NCBI GenBank assembly: GCA_049324875.1 | Contig: JBMONC010000084.1 | Location: forward strand, 124,001 to 188,000 | From: JAWLHU01 sp049324875 | GTDB taxonomy: Bacteria; Bacillota; Sulfobacillia; Symbiobacteriales; Symbiobacteriaceae | Direction: 5' to 3' | DNA: 64,000 nucleotides | In this document: positions 35,600 to 47,716 of the stretch, one piece after another | Position numbering within the stretch: position 1 is the stretch's first letter | How the letters are laid out: the number at the start of each line of letters is the position of its first letter | Made by a program: the position numbers and the translations under genes | The notes under the pieces: generated by a model | What the model was told of the DNA's origin: nothing | The model's database searches: none | The model's input: the letters and a program-made list of their open reading frames with translations, nothing else

Positions 35600-36622
35600 T
35601 TATGGCATCAAGGCGCCGCAGGATTCGCGGATTACCAGTTCGGTGGGCAGGGTGATGATCGGGGGGGAGGCGTCGGGGTTCTCGATCAGCCGGACCAGCG
35701 CCTCACCGGCGGCCCTTCCCAGGGCCTCCTTGTCCTGGCGGATGGTGGTGAGGGCAGGGTGGACCATGGAGGCGACCTGGATGTCGTCGAAGCCAACCAG
35801 GGCCACATCCTGCGGGATGCGCAGGCCCCGCTCGTGGATCGCCTTGATCGCGCCCATGGCGGTGTAGTCGGCTGCCGCAAAGATCGCGGTGGGCGGCTCG
35901 GGCAGCTCGAGCAGCTCCTGCATCGCCTGGTAGCCGTGCTCCCAGGTGAAGTCGTAGTCACGGACATACTCGGAGCGGTAGGGGATACCGGCTCGAGCCA
36001 GGGCGTCACAGTACCCGACAAAGCGGTCGTGGCCCACCCGGCTGTTGGCGATGCCGTTGATGAGGGCGATCCGCCTGTGGCCGAGGGATTGCAGGTGCTC
36101 CACCGCCCGGCGGGCGCCGCTCTGGTTGTCGGACATCACATAACCGGCCCTGCGCCCCAGCACGTCGACGTCCACCGCAATGCAGGGGATGCCGCTCGCC
36201 GCCAGCTCCGTGACGCCCGGATCGTGCCGCTCCACGCCCATCAGGACAACCCCGTCCACCTGGTGCTGCAGGCAGCGCTTGGTGTAGCTGAAATCGGTAT
36301 CGCCGGGCTTCTGGCTGGTGAAGAAGAGCATGTCGAACCCGGCCTGGCCTACCGCCCGCTTGAACCCTACCAGGACCTCCTGGAAGAACGGGTGGATCAC
36401 CACCATGTTCTCGTGGTCCCGGAGGAAGAAGACCCCGATGACGTTGGAGCGCCGGGTGACCAGGCTCCGTGCGGCATTGCTGGGCCGGTAGTCCAGTTCG
36501 CTGACCAGGCGGAGGACCCGCTGCTTGGTCTCTTCGCTGACGTCCGGGTAGTTGTTGAGCACCCGGGAGATGGTGGCCACCGACACCCCGGCCCGCCTGG
36601 CCAGGTCTCTGATCGTCGTCAT
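35600..36622 (-). CDS. LacI-family transcriptional regulator
   Basis: 340 residues. N-terminal HTH TTIRDLARRAGVSVATISRVLN and hinge NAARSL are followed by a periplasmic-binding-like effector domain (VDGVVLMG, GHRRIALI, VGFDDIQVAS). ATG 36622 has AAAGG eight to nine bases upstream; the GTG nine bases earlier is less likely. It is encoded immediately before the sugar transport operon and probably represses it, relieved by the imported sugar. A matching operator lies in its own leader (36638), suggesting autoregulation. Confidence 0.93.
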   Translation of the reverse strand: MTTIRDLARRAGVSVATISRVLNNYPDVSEETKQRVLRLVSELDYRPSNAARSLVTRRSNVIGVFFLRDHENMVVIHPFFQEVLVGFKRAVGQAGFDMLFFTSQKPGDTDFSYTKRCLQHQVDGVVLMGVERHDPGVTELAASGIPCIAVDVDVLGRRAGYVMSDNQSGARRAVEHLQSLGHRRIALINGIANSRVGHDRFVGYCDALARAGIPYRSEYVRDYDFTWEHGYQAMQELLELPEPPTAIFAAADYTAMGAIKAIHERGLRIPQDVALVGFDDIQVASMVHPALTTIRQDKEALGRAAGEALVRLIENPDASPPIITLPTELVIRESCGALMP

Positions 36623-36637
36623 CTGATGCACCTTTCC

Positions 36638-36649
36638 GGAAGCGTTTTC
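36638..36649. promoter_or_regulatory. LacI-family operator in the regulator's leader
   Basis: GGAAGCGTTTTC, reverse complement GAAAACGCTTCC, with the same half-site as the operator at 35525. Position just upstream of the lacI start suits autorepression. Confidence 0.6.
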
Positions 36650-36755
36650 GGTAAACAGAATACAACCGTGATGGGGAAATCTCCTTCTTCGCTGCCATTA
36701 TTTTTTTCAGATCGGTATCATTTCGTCGTGAAAACATCCACCGGCCCCGTTCGGG

Positions 36756-37241
36756 CTAGAGCTCTTTTGCCAACTCCAGCTCGTCACGGATGGGTATCCC
36801 GTGATGGCCGATCAGCGGTATGGTGGGCTTCAGGGCGCGCGCCTGGTCGATGGCCCCCACATGGACCGCTGTCAGCCGGTACCCGCGCCGCTGGTAGAAC
36901 CGGAGCGCATCGAGATTATCGTTCGAGGTGATCAGCCAGAGGCGGCGGCAGTGGTGCTGCCGAGCCACCTCCTCCACCGCCGCGAGGAGGGCTGTCCCCA
37001 CCCCCTTCCGCCCGGTGAGGGCGTTGAGGCTCATCAACTCACAGGAGTCCCCATGGAGAAGGTAGGTGGCCAGCCCCACCCGGTCGCCACCGTCCCAGGC
37101 GACGAGGGCCTGCAGATCGCTCAGACGGTAGAGCTGGCCACGGGTGACCATCACCTCGCCCCCCCACTCCTCCCGCCAGAGAGCGGTGACCCACTCCCAG
37201 TCCTCCTGGGTGTGAGGAGGACGGATCGCCAGTGCCGTCAC
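36756..37241 (-). CDS. GNAT-family N-acetyltransferase
   Basis: 161 residues with the GNAT acetyl-CoA loop: RKGVGTALLAAVEEVARQ, beta-4 hydrophobic strand before it, and LRFYQRRGYRL near the C-terminus. Substrate unknown. Start GTG 37241 overlaps the TGA of the RidA gene (GTGA), so the two are co-translated. May act with RidA in amine or amino-acid detoxification; this is a weak inference. Confidence 0.9.
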   Translation of the reverse strand: MTALAIRPPHTQEDWEWVTALWREEWGGEVMVTRGQLYRLSDLQALVAWDGGDRVGLATYLLHGDSCELMSLNALTGRKGVGTALLAAVEEVARQHHCRRLWLITSNDNLDALRFYQRRGYRLTAVHVGAIDQARALKPTIPLIGHHGIPIRDELELAKEL

Positions 37242-37639
37242 GAAGGCATCCCTCCAACGACCGCATCCACCTCAATCTCTACCAGCATGGCCGGGTCGAT
37301 CAGCCGGCTCACCTCGACCATGGTGGCCGCCGGGCGTATCTGTCCGAAGACCTCACCATGAGCCCGGCCCACCGCCTCCCAGTGGTCGATATTGGTCACG
37401 AAGATTCGGGTGCGCACCACATGGGAGAAGGACGCTCCCGCCCAGGCCAGGGCCTTCTCCACATTCCGCAGGGCCTGCACGGTTTGGGCGTAGGGGTCGC
37501 CGAGCCCGACAAGCTGACCATCGTCGCCGGTGGCCGTCGTACCTGAGACAAAGATCATCTCACCGACCCGCACGGCCCGGGAATACCCGACGACCGGCTC
37601 CCAGGGGCTGTTTCCACTGATGTTCGTCCGCACAGACAC
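37238..37639 (-). CDS. RidA family (YjgF/YER057c/UK114) deaminase
   Basis: 133 residues, close to the family size. Visible motifs: VGEMIFVSGTTATGDDGQL, QTVQALRNVEKAL, HVVRTRIFVTNID and, at the C-terminus, VEIEVDAVV with a conserved Glu. RidA hydrolyses reactive enamine/imine intermediates released by PLP enzymes. Coupled to the GNAT gene and 21 bases downstream of the tubulin-like gene. Confidence 0.92.
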   Translation of the reverse strand: MSVRTNISGNSPWEPVVGYSRAVRVGEMIFVSGTTATGDDGQLVGLGDPYAQTVQALRNVEKALAWAGASFSHVVRTRIFVTNIDHWEAVGRAHGEVFGQIRPAATMVEVSRLIDPAMLVEIEVDAVVGGMPS

Positions 37640-37660
37640 CCTCCTCCGCCACCTTCTCTC

Positions 37661-39409
37661 CTACGGTAGACCTGCCAGAGCCCACCCGCCGGGCGGCTCC
37701 GGGAGAACATGAAGCCCCTCCCTCACCGGGGCCGGCGCAGCCCGATAGGCACCAGCCCACGCCGGGAGGTCGCTCAACGCCTTGAGGGCAAAGGGCGGCG
37801 TCTCGATGTAGACCGCCCACTCCCCGGAAAACCACGCCGTCGACCGCACCTCGACCTGAAGGCCGCGGGATCGCAAGTCCTCCTGGTAGTCACCGGGCAG
37901 GTCAGAGGATACCTCACAGGTACAGGGCGGATCCTCCGCCAACCGGAGGCCTGGGGTGAGGGCGTCCAGCCACGCCTCCCGCTGCCGGTGCCCTCGGGGC
38001 AGGTGGAGGGCGGGATTCCTGGTTCGGAGGTACCTGTCCACGTCCTTGTGGGCCGTCTCCAGCAACCCCTCAGCCGACAGCGATTCGGTTCCGTGCAGGA
38101 GCGCCCGCGCCAGCCGCGGCTGGATCTCATCGAGCCAGGCTCTCTCTTGCTCCGCACTAGGCAGGATGCTCAGGGCGTGGGCCAGCCGCAGCGCTGCTCC
38201 CCGGGGCCGGTGGGCCTGGACCTCCTGCAGGAGGGCCCGGACCTGGTTCGCCTTCCCCCAGAGGCCGTCCATCACCAGCTCCACCACCCCGTCCATCGCC
38301 AGGGCGAGCCGCTCCAGGGCGCCCAGGCGCATGGACTCCAGCAGGTAGGCGGCTACCTGGGCGTCCAGCTCGGCCAGCTGAATCTCACCAGCCTCCGCGG
38401 CCGCCAGCGCCCGTTCGAAGCGCTCCTGATACCCGCCGACCGCCGATTCGGTGCGCTGGATCTCCGCCTCCAGCGCCTCGTGGGCCAGGGTGAGCGCCGC
38501 CCGCGCCTCCTCGTGGACCACCTCAAACCCGCTTCGCCATGCGTGTCCCAGGGCGGCGGCCAGCCCCCTGCGAGCCTCGCTCACCCGCTCCTCCCAGAAG
38601 GCCGCCGCCTGGCGGTGCCACTCGCCCTCGGGTTCGTAGAAGTCAAGGAGCGATGACAGATCGGGGGTCTCGGGCTGAAGGGCGTTCCACCGGTGGGCGA
38701 AGACCGGGGTCTCATCAACGGGGAGGAACAGGGCCCGAACCGCCCGCTGCACCGCCTCCCGCATCCTCGGCAGGAGATGGGCCGGGTCGGGCTGGCGCAG
38801 GTACTCCTCCACCAGCCTGACGGCGATCTGGTGGGCCAGCCGCCGGCGCACAGCGGCGGCGGGGTCCCGCACCACCCCGAACCCAACCCCGCGGTAGGGA
38901 GGGGCATCGGCGGCCGGTGCGGACCCGGGGCGGCCGGTCCGATAGAGCAAAGCGTCGCCCAGCCGCTGCGGCACCTCCGGCAGGGGACCCCGCGCCTGAT
39001 GCAGCCAGCCCTCCAGTCGGAGACCTCCGGCACGGAGCGCCTCCAGCTCCGCCAGCGTGGCGAAGGCACGGGCTCGGGCCGAGGTGTCGGCCTGCGCCCC
39101 GGGGAGCACCAGCCAGACCTGACAGGGCTGCCGTCCCTCAAGGAGGGAAAGGGCGGCCGTCAGCATCCCACCGCCCCCTGCTTCCTCGGCAGCGGCCACA
39201 AGGTGTAAGGAAGCGCCGGCTCCCACCCCTTCGGACGGCACCAGCTCCGGCCATCGCTGGCGGAGGAGGTCGGCACCCGCCCGGCGGGTCGGCACGGTGC
39301 CGGTACAGGTAAGCAAACGCAGGCCACGGGGGCCGCGGGCCTCCAGGTGCGCCGTCACCTGCGCCCCAAACTCGCCGAGTCCCACGACGATTGCCTCCAC
39401 CGCCAACAC
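37661..39409 (-). CDS. Tubulin-like (Tubulin_2-type) protein, divergent
   Basis: 582 residues, not firmly identified. The start EAIVVGLGEFGAQVTAHLEA is a Rossmann-like glycine loop as in Tubulin_2 proteins; AAEEAGGGGMLTAALSL is in the place of the tubulin glycine-rich signature, and VWLVLPGAQADTSARARAFATLAELEAL resembles the family segment with a run of Ala/Glu. The usual GGGTGTG GTPase loop is not conserved, so nucleotide use is doubtful. The middle (290-400) is Ala/Glu-rich and probably coiled coil. GTG 39409 has GAGGG upstream. Function unknown; possible scaffold or divergent filament protein. Confidence 0.55.
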   Translation of the reverse strand: MLAVEAIVVGLGEFGAQVTAHLEARGPRGLRLLTCTGTVPTRRAGADLLRQRWPELVPSEGVGAGASLHLVAAAEEAGGGGMLTAALSLLEGRQPCQVWLVLPGAQADTSARARAFATLAELEALRAGGLRLEGWLHQARGPLPEVPQRLGDALLYRTGRPGSAPAADAPPYRGVGFGVVRDPAAAVRRRLAHQIAVRLVEEYLRQPDPAHLLPRMREAVQRAVRALFLPVDETPVFAHRWNALQPETPDLSSLLDFYEPEGEWHRQAAAFWEERVSEARRGLAAALGHAWRSGFEVVHEEARAALTLAHEALEAEIQRTESAVGGYQERFERALAAAEAGEIQLAELDAQVAAYLLESMRLGALERLALAMDGVVELVMDGLWGKANQVRALLQEVQAHRPRGAALRLAHALSILPSAEQERAWLDEIQPRLARALLHGTESLSAEGLLETAHKDVDRYLRTRNPALHLPRGHRQREAWLDALTPGLRLAEDPPCTCEVSSDLPGDYQEDLRSRGLQVEVRSTAWFSGEWAVYIETPPFALKALSDLPAWAGAYRAAPAPVREGLHVLPEPPGGWALAGLP

Positions 39410-39492
39410 CCCATCCCTCGGCTGACCTGTTCTTCTGGCGTTCGAAATACTGGACGAGAGAGGATTATCCCTTCACCTGTGGTATGCTTTTT

Positions 39493-39521
39493 TTGACACC
39501 TGACACTCCTTCCTGTAGTCT
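39493..39521 (+). promoter_or_regulatory. Probable promoter of the gamma-glutamyltransferase gene
   Basis: Consensus TTGACA (39493-39498), 17-base spacer, TAGTCT (39516-39521). The leader is about 40 bases with AAAGGAG before the ATG. Confidence 0.5.
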
Positions 39522-39567
39522 GTCTAAGTAATGAACTTTCGTTCGGCAAAGTAAAGGAGATTGGAGC

Positions 39568-41175
39568 ATGCAGTTCGACTCGCTTTATCACCCGTACCCA
39601 TCGAGGCGCAACTGCGTCTACGCCCGCAACGGGATGGTGGCTACCGGTCAACCGCTGGCTGCGCAGGCCGGGCTGGCCATCCTGCGCAGAGGGGGCAATG
39701 CGATCGATGCCGCAATTGCGACGGCGGCCGCCCTGACGGTGGTGGAGCCCACCGCCAACGGCATCGGCGGTGACGCCTTCGCCCTCGTCTGGGCACAGGG
39801 CCAGCTTCACGGTCTGAACGCCAGCGGTCCTGCACCCCAGGGCATCTCCATCCAGGCGCTGAACCGGGCGGGTGTGACGGAGATCCCCAAGCATGGGTTC
39901 ATCCCGGTCACCGTGCCGGGCGCCCCCGCTGCCTGGGCCGCCCTGAGTGAGCGCTTCGGCCGCCTTCCCTTCCCGGAGCTGCTCGCCCCGGCGATCGAGT
40001 ACGCCGAGCGCGGCTATCCCCTCACCCCCACCCTGGCCCGCTTCTGGAAGATCGCCGCTGCTAACTTCCGCCAGGTGCTCCAGGGCGATGAGTTCAGCCA
40101 CTGGTTCGACACCTTCCTGCCGGAGGGTTTCACTCCCGAAGCCGGGCAGGTCTGGCGCTCCCCCGGCCACGCCCGGACGCTTCAGCTGATTGCCGAGACC
40201 AGGGCGGAGGCCTTCTACCGCGGGGAGTTGGCCGAGCGGATCGACGCCTTCTCCCGCCAGCACGGGGGGTATATTCGCAAGGAGGACCTGGCCGCCTTCC
40301 AGCCTGAGTGGGTGAGCCCGATTGGGATCAACTACCGCGGCTTCGACGTCTGGGAGATCCCGCCCAACGGGCAGGGCATCGTCGCCCTGATGGCGCTCAA
40401 CATCCTCAAGGGCTTCGATTTCACCGAGCGGGAGACGGTGGAGACCTATCATCGCCAGATCGAGGCGATCAAGCTCGCCTTTGCGGACGCGCACAAGTTT
40501 GTCGCCGAACCCCGCTCCATGTCGGTCCGGGTGGAGGATCTGCTCTCTGACGCCTACGCCGAGGAGCGGCGCCGGCTTATCGCCTCGCAGGCGCTCACCC
40601 CGGCCCCGGGCGAGCCCCCCCGCGGCGGTACCGTCTACCTGGCCACCGCCGACGGTGAGGGGAACATGGTCTCGTTTATTCAGTCCAACTACATGGGCTT
40701 CGGCTCCGGCCTGGTGGTGCCGGGCACTGGGATCAGCCTGCACAACCGGGGCCACAACTTCAAACTCGACCCGGAGCACGACAACCGGCTGGAGCCGGGC
40801 AAGAGACCCTACCACACCATCATCCCGGGCTTCATGACCAGGGGCGACCAGCCCGTGGGCCCCTTTGGCGTGATGGGCGGCTTCATGCAGCCCCAGGGCC
40901 ACCTGCAGGTGGTAATGAACACCGTCGACTTCGGCCTCAACCCGCAGGCGGCCCTTGACGCCCCCCGCTGGCAGTGGATGGAGGGCAGGCGGGTGGACCT
41001 GGAGCCGCAGAACCCGGCACACATCGCGCAGGCGCTCGCCCGGCGGGGCCACGACGTGCGTTACACGCTGGACGGCGCCGGCTATGGGCGCGGCCAGATC
41101 ATCTGGCGGCTGGAGAACGGTGTGCTGGTTGGTGGCACCGAGCCCCGGACGGACGGGCAGATCGCCGCCTGGTAG
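39568..41175 (+). CDS. Gamma-glutamyltransferase/acylase (Ntn-hydrolase)
   Basis: 535 residues, gamma-glutamyltranspeptidase family. The precursor is expected to self-cleave before the catalytic Thr355 in RGGTVYLATADGEGNMVS. N-terminal features are GGNAIDAAIATAAALTVVEP and GIGGDAFALV; the C-terminal subunit has HNRGHNF and the GFMTRGDQPVGPFGVMGG region. No signal peptide is seen, so the protein is probably cytoplasmic, closer to the acylase-type relatives than to the secreted glutathione hydrolase. Single gene with its own promoter. Confidence 0.92.
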   Translation: MQFDSLYHPYPSRRNCVYARNGMVATGQPLAAQAGLAILRRGGNAIDAAIATAAALTVVEPTANGIGGDAFALVWAQGQLHGLNASGPAPQGISIQALNRAGVTEIPKHGFIPVTVPGAPAAWAALSERFGRLPFPELLAPAIEYAERGYPLTPTLARFWKIAAANFRQVLQGDEFSHWFDTFLPEGFTPEAGQVWRSPGHARTLQLIAETRAEAFYRGELAERIDAFSRQHGGYIRKEDLAAFQPEWVSPIGINYRGFDVWEIPPNGQGIVALMALNILKGFDFTERETVETYHRQIEAIKLAFADAHKFVAEPRSMSVRVEDLLSDAYAEERRRLIASQALTPAPGEPPRGGTVYLATADGEGNMVSFIQSNYMGFGSGLVVPGTGISLHNRGHNFKLDPEHDNRLEPGKRPYHTIIPGFMTRGDQPVGPFGVMGGFMQPQGHLQVVMNTVDFGLNPQAALDAPRWQWMEGRRVDLEPQNPAHIAQALARRGHDVRYTLDGAGYGRGQIIWRLENGVLVGGTEPRTDGQIAAW

Positions 41176-41197
41176 TTCACGCCTTGCACACAGACCG

Positions 41198-41668
41198 TCA
41201 CATCCCCCGCGGATGTGGCGGTTTTCGTATGACTGGCGGGTCGTGCCAGGCGGTCTGGCGGAGCACCAGCCAGGAGAGGAGTTGGGCAGTAAAGAGCCGG
41301 AGGTGGACCGCCTCCAGGCTGTAGCTGAGGAGCAGCTCGTCCGCCACCAGGAAGGCCGCCCAGAGGCCCGCGCCCAGCGCGCAGGCCCGCTCGGGCGGCT
41401 CATCCCGCCGGAGCGTCCGCCAGAAGAGCCAGGCAGCGGCCCCCTCCCAGAGCACCACGCCGGCCAGCGCCGCCCCGGCAGCCCCGGCGGGCAGGCCCAC
41501 CCCGGCAAAGAGCCGGATCATCAGCGGCAGATTGCCGGCGAGGTAGCGCCATCCCGCCGGAAGGAGACCAAGCCCGTGGAGCAGGTCCAGGATGTTCGTC
41601 AGGCCCACAACGGCAAAGTAGGCCGCCCAGAAGAGCAGCACCACCTGCCGCAGCCCCCATCGGTGCAC
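41198..41668 (-). CDS. Small integral membrane protein, unknown function
   Basis: 156 residues with four hydrophobic segments: VVLLFWAAYFAVVGLTNILDLL, LPLMIRLFAGVGLPAGAAG..., GAGLWAAFLVADELLLSY and LRLFTAQLLSWLVLRQ. No family is recognised. Start GTG 41668 is preferred because GGAGGTG lies eight bases upstream; an earlier GTG at 41677 is inside that site. Convergent with the gamma-glutamyltransferase gene. Confidence 0.72.
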   Translation of the reverse strand: MHRWGLRQVVLLFWAAYFAVVGLTNILDLLHGLGLLPAGWRYLAGNLPLMIRLFAGVGLPAGAAGAALAGVVLWEGAAAWLFWRTLRRDEPPERACALGAGLWAAFLVADELLLSYSLEAVHLRLFTAQLLSWLVLRQTAWHDPPVIRKPPHPRGM

Positions 41669-41834
41669 CGCAGCCACCTCCCTGTCACCGACACCCTATG
41701 GGCCCGGCTCCGGGCTGATGCCGCGGGTGCTGGGTGGATAGGCTCCCGCATAACCTGTGCCAGCCCGCAGGAATATCACTTTGACTACGGAAATTTCTTA
41801 ACGGTGATCATTCGGTCCCCAGGGAGGTCGCACC

Positions 41835-42677
41835 ATGCGGGTAAGAATCGTAACGGACAGCACATCCAGCATTCCCATGGAGATTCGTCAGGCACTCGAC
41901 ATCACCGTGGTTCCCTCCCCGATCATGTTCGGCTCCTTCTCCTTCAAGGACGGGGAGATTCCGATGAGCGAGTTCTATGAACGGCTCCGCTCCTCCCCGA
42001 CCCCGCCCAACACCTCCACCCCCTCTCCGGCCGAGTTCCTGGAGGCCTACACCGCCCTCCTCCGGGAGGCGGAGGCCGTGATCTCCATCCACATGATGGG
42101 GACCAAGACCACCATCCCCCGCGTCGCCCGTATGGCTGCGGAGATGGCCCCCAGCGGCCGCGTCCACGTGATCGACTCGCAATCCACCACCCTGGGCCTC
42201 GGCCTCCTGGTGATGCAGGCAGCCCGGGCGGCGCAGTCGGGGGCCTCGGTGGCGGAGATCCTCCGCCTGGTGGAGGGGCTGATTCCGGGCATCCAGATCC
42301 ATGTGGCGGTCCGGGAGATGACCCAGCTGCGGCGGAGCGGTCGGGTCTCCCTGGGGCAGGCGCTGCTGGCCAACGCCCTGTCGATCAAGCCGGTCATCCG
42401 GGCGGCGGGGAGCGCCATCGAGGTGGTCGAGAAGGCCCGTGGGTTCCACCACGCCCTGGACCGGGTGGTCAGCCTGGCGCAGGAGGCGGCGGGGGAGGCC
42501 CCTGTCGATCTGGCGGTCATCCACAGCAACACCCCGGCGGAAGGGCAGCAGTTGCTGGACCGGGTGCGCAGCCTGTTCAACTGCCGGGAAGCAATCGTGG
42601 CCGAGTTGGGAGCGAACCTGGCGGCCCATGTGGGGCCGGGCGCCCTCGGGATCGCCACCATGCGGCTCCCCCAGTAA
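41835..42677 (+). CDS. DegV family fatty-acid-binding protein
   Basis: 280 residues with the canonical DegV start VRIVTDSTSSIP, loop SIHMMGTKTT, and KPVIRAAGSAIEVVEKARG. FakB-like: it presents a bound fatty acid to the kinase FakA. It is the second DegV in the window and differs at the lipid-contact loops from that at 14311 (TDSTS versus DGGVD), suggesting different acyl preference. Terminator follows at 42688. Confidence 0.93.
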   Translation: MRVRIVTDSTSSIPMEIRQALDITVVPSPIMFGSFSFKDGEIPMSEFYERLRSSPTPPNTSTPSPAEFLEAYTALLREAEAVISIHMMGTKTTIPRVARMAAEMAPSGRVHVIDSQSTTLGLGLLVMQAARAAQSGASVAEILRLVEGLIPGIQIHVAVREMTQLRRSGRVSLGQALLANALSIKPVIRAAGSAIEVVEKARGFHHALDRVVSLAQEAAGEAPVDLAVIHSNTPAEGQQLLDRVRSLFNCREAIVAELGANLAAHVGPGALGIATMRLPQ

Positions 42678-42687
42678 CCCACAGCGG

Positions 42688-42723
42688 AGCGCTCCCCCAA
42701 GCGGGTGGGCGCTTCCTTCTTTG
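42688..42723 (+). terminator. Intrinsic terminator of the second degV gene
   Basis: 11-bp stem with one mismatch (42688-42698 with 42703-42713), AAGC loop and a T-rich tail TTCCTTCTTT. The rest of the interval to 42957 holds only the PFOR leader; a possible -10 box TACAAT is at 42874. Confidence 0.7.
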
Positions 42724-42956
42724 TCAGCATGGAGCGTTCCTTGGTGCATCTTTGTACAGGGTGCGCGAGCCATAAGGACCACGCGAGATATACTCCGCGC
42801 CCTATCTAAACGGGCTATCGGTTTGCCCGATTTGGGGACTTTCAGGTCCTGTTATGTCAATGACCCTGCTCATTACAATAAGGAGAGTATTAAGGTGCCC
42901 CCTCCTATACATTTTTCCCCTCACCTAGACGGCCCGATAGACAGGAGCGTGGATTC

Positions 42957-46517
<3,561 letters not shown>

Positions 46518-46533
46518 GTAGGGAGGGACTCAC

Positions 46534-47526
46534 GTGGATCTCACGACCCGCTACATGGGCATGACCCTGAAGAACCCGATCGTGCCTTCGGCATCGCCCC
46601 TCTCCCACACCCTGGACGGGATCAAGCGGCTGGAGGAGGCAGGTGCCTCTGCGGTCGTGATGTTCTCCCTCTTCGAGGAGCAGATCAACCAGGAATCGCT
46701 CGTCCTTGACCACTACCTGAGCTACGGAACCGACTCCTACGCCGAGGCGCTCAGCTACTTCCCGGAGCCAGCCGCCTTCAACACGGGGCCTGACGGGTAC
46801 CTGGAGTTGATCCGCAAGGCGAAGGAGTCCACCTCGATCCCGATCATCGGCAGCCTGAACGGGGTCTCCACCGGCGGCTGGATCGAGTATGCCCGGCAGA
46901 TCGAAGAGGCCGGCGCTGACGGGCTGGAGTTAAACGTCTACTACATCCCCACCGACCCGCGCCTGGAGGGTGCGGAGGTGGAGCAGATCTACCTCGACGT
47001 CCTGCGGGATGTGAAGAAGGCGGTCAACATCCCGGTGGCGGTGAAGCTCGGCCCCGCCTTCAGCTCCCTGCCCAACATGGCGGGCAAGCTCGCCGAGGCG
47101 CGGGCCGACGCCCTGGTGCTCTTCAACCGATTCTACCAACCGGACTTTGACCTGGAGCGGCTGGAGGTCACCCCGCACCTCATCCTCTCCAGCCCCAGCG
47201 AGCTGCGGCTGCCGCTGACCTGGATTGGCATCCTGTACGGCCGGGTGAACGTGGATCTGGCCATCACCACCGGTGTTCACACCTACGAGGATGTGCTGAA
47301 GGGGCTGATGGCCGGCGCCAAGGTGACCATGATGGCCTCGGAGCTGCTCCAGTATGGCCTGGGCCGCATTGGGGAGATCCTGACCGAGATGAGTCGCTGG
47401 ATGGAGGATCACGAGTACACCTCGATCCGCCAGATGCAGGGCTCCATGAGCCAGATCAATGTGGCCGAGCCTGCCGCCTTTGAACGGGCGAACTATATGA
47501 AGATGCTCCAGTCCTATCGCAAGTAG
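46534..47526 (+). CDS. Dihydroorotate dehydrogenase-like FMN protein
   Basis: 330 residues, TIM-barrel fold of the dihydroorotate dehydrogenase family. Motifs: LKNPIVPSASPLS, EAGADGLELNVYYIPT and VAVKLGP (Lys of the orotate/FMN region). It is not flanked by pyr genes and lies 16 bases after the PFOR gene; this DHOD-like type recurs next to PFOR. Start GTG 46534 has GGGAGGG upstream. It may act as an electron partner of the PFOR, but its substrate is not established. Confidence 0.88.
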   Translation: MDLTTRYMGMTLKNPIVPSASPLSHTLDGIKRLEEAGASAVVMFSLFEEQINQESLVLDHYLSYGTDSYAEALSYFPEPAAFNTGPDGYLELIRKAKESTSIPIIGSLNGVSTGGWIEYARQIEEAGADGLELNVYYIPTDPRLEGAEVEQIYLDVLRDVKKAVNIPVAVKLGPAFSSLPNMAGKLAEARADALVLFNRFYQPDFDLERLEVTPHLILSSPSELRLPLTWIGILYGRVNVDLAITTGVHTYEDVLKGLMAGAKVTMMASELLQYGLGRIGEILTEMSRWMEDHEYTSIRQMQGSMSQINVAEPAAFERANYMKMLQSYRK

Positions 47527-47535
47527 TTGACCGAG

Positions 47536-47574
47536 GAGGGAGTCAGGGCACCGAGCCCTGGCTCCCTCTTTTTT
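47536..47574 (+). terminator. Intrinsic terminator after the PFOR operon
   Basis: 14-position stem with one mismatch (GAGGGAGTCAGGGC / GCCCTGGCTCCCTC), loop ACCGA, then six T. Confidence 0.92.
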
Positions 47575-47716
47575 CTTCGACTTTCGACATAATACGACAG
47601 ACATCTGTTCGTCGGCATAACCCTGCGGTATAGTAAGTTTTACAAGCTTCTTCTGCATCAGACTCTGCGGAGGAGGCTGGGGCCCATGGACTTCGACCGG
47701 AGAGGGGACGTCTCTG

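Noticed and set aside
47590..47598. TAATACGAC, resembling part of a phage T7 promoter
   Set aside because: Only the first nine bases match; the rest of the T7 consensus is absent.
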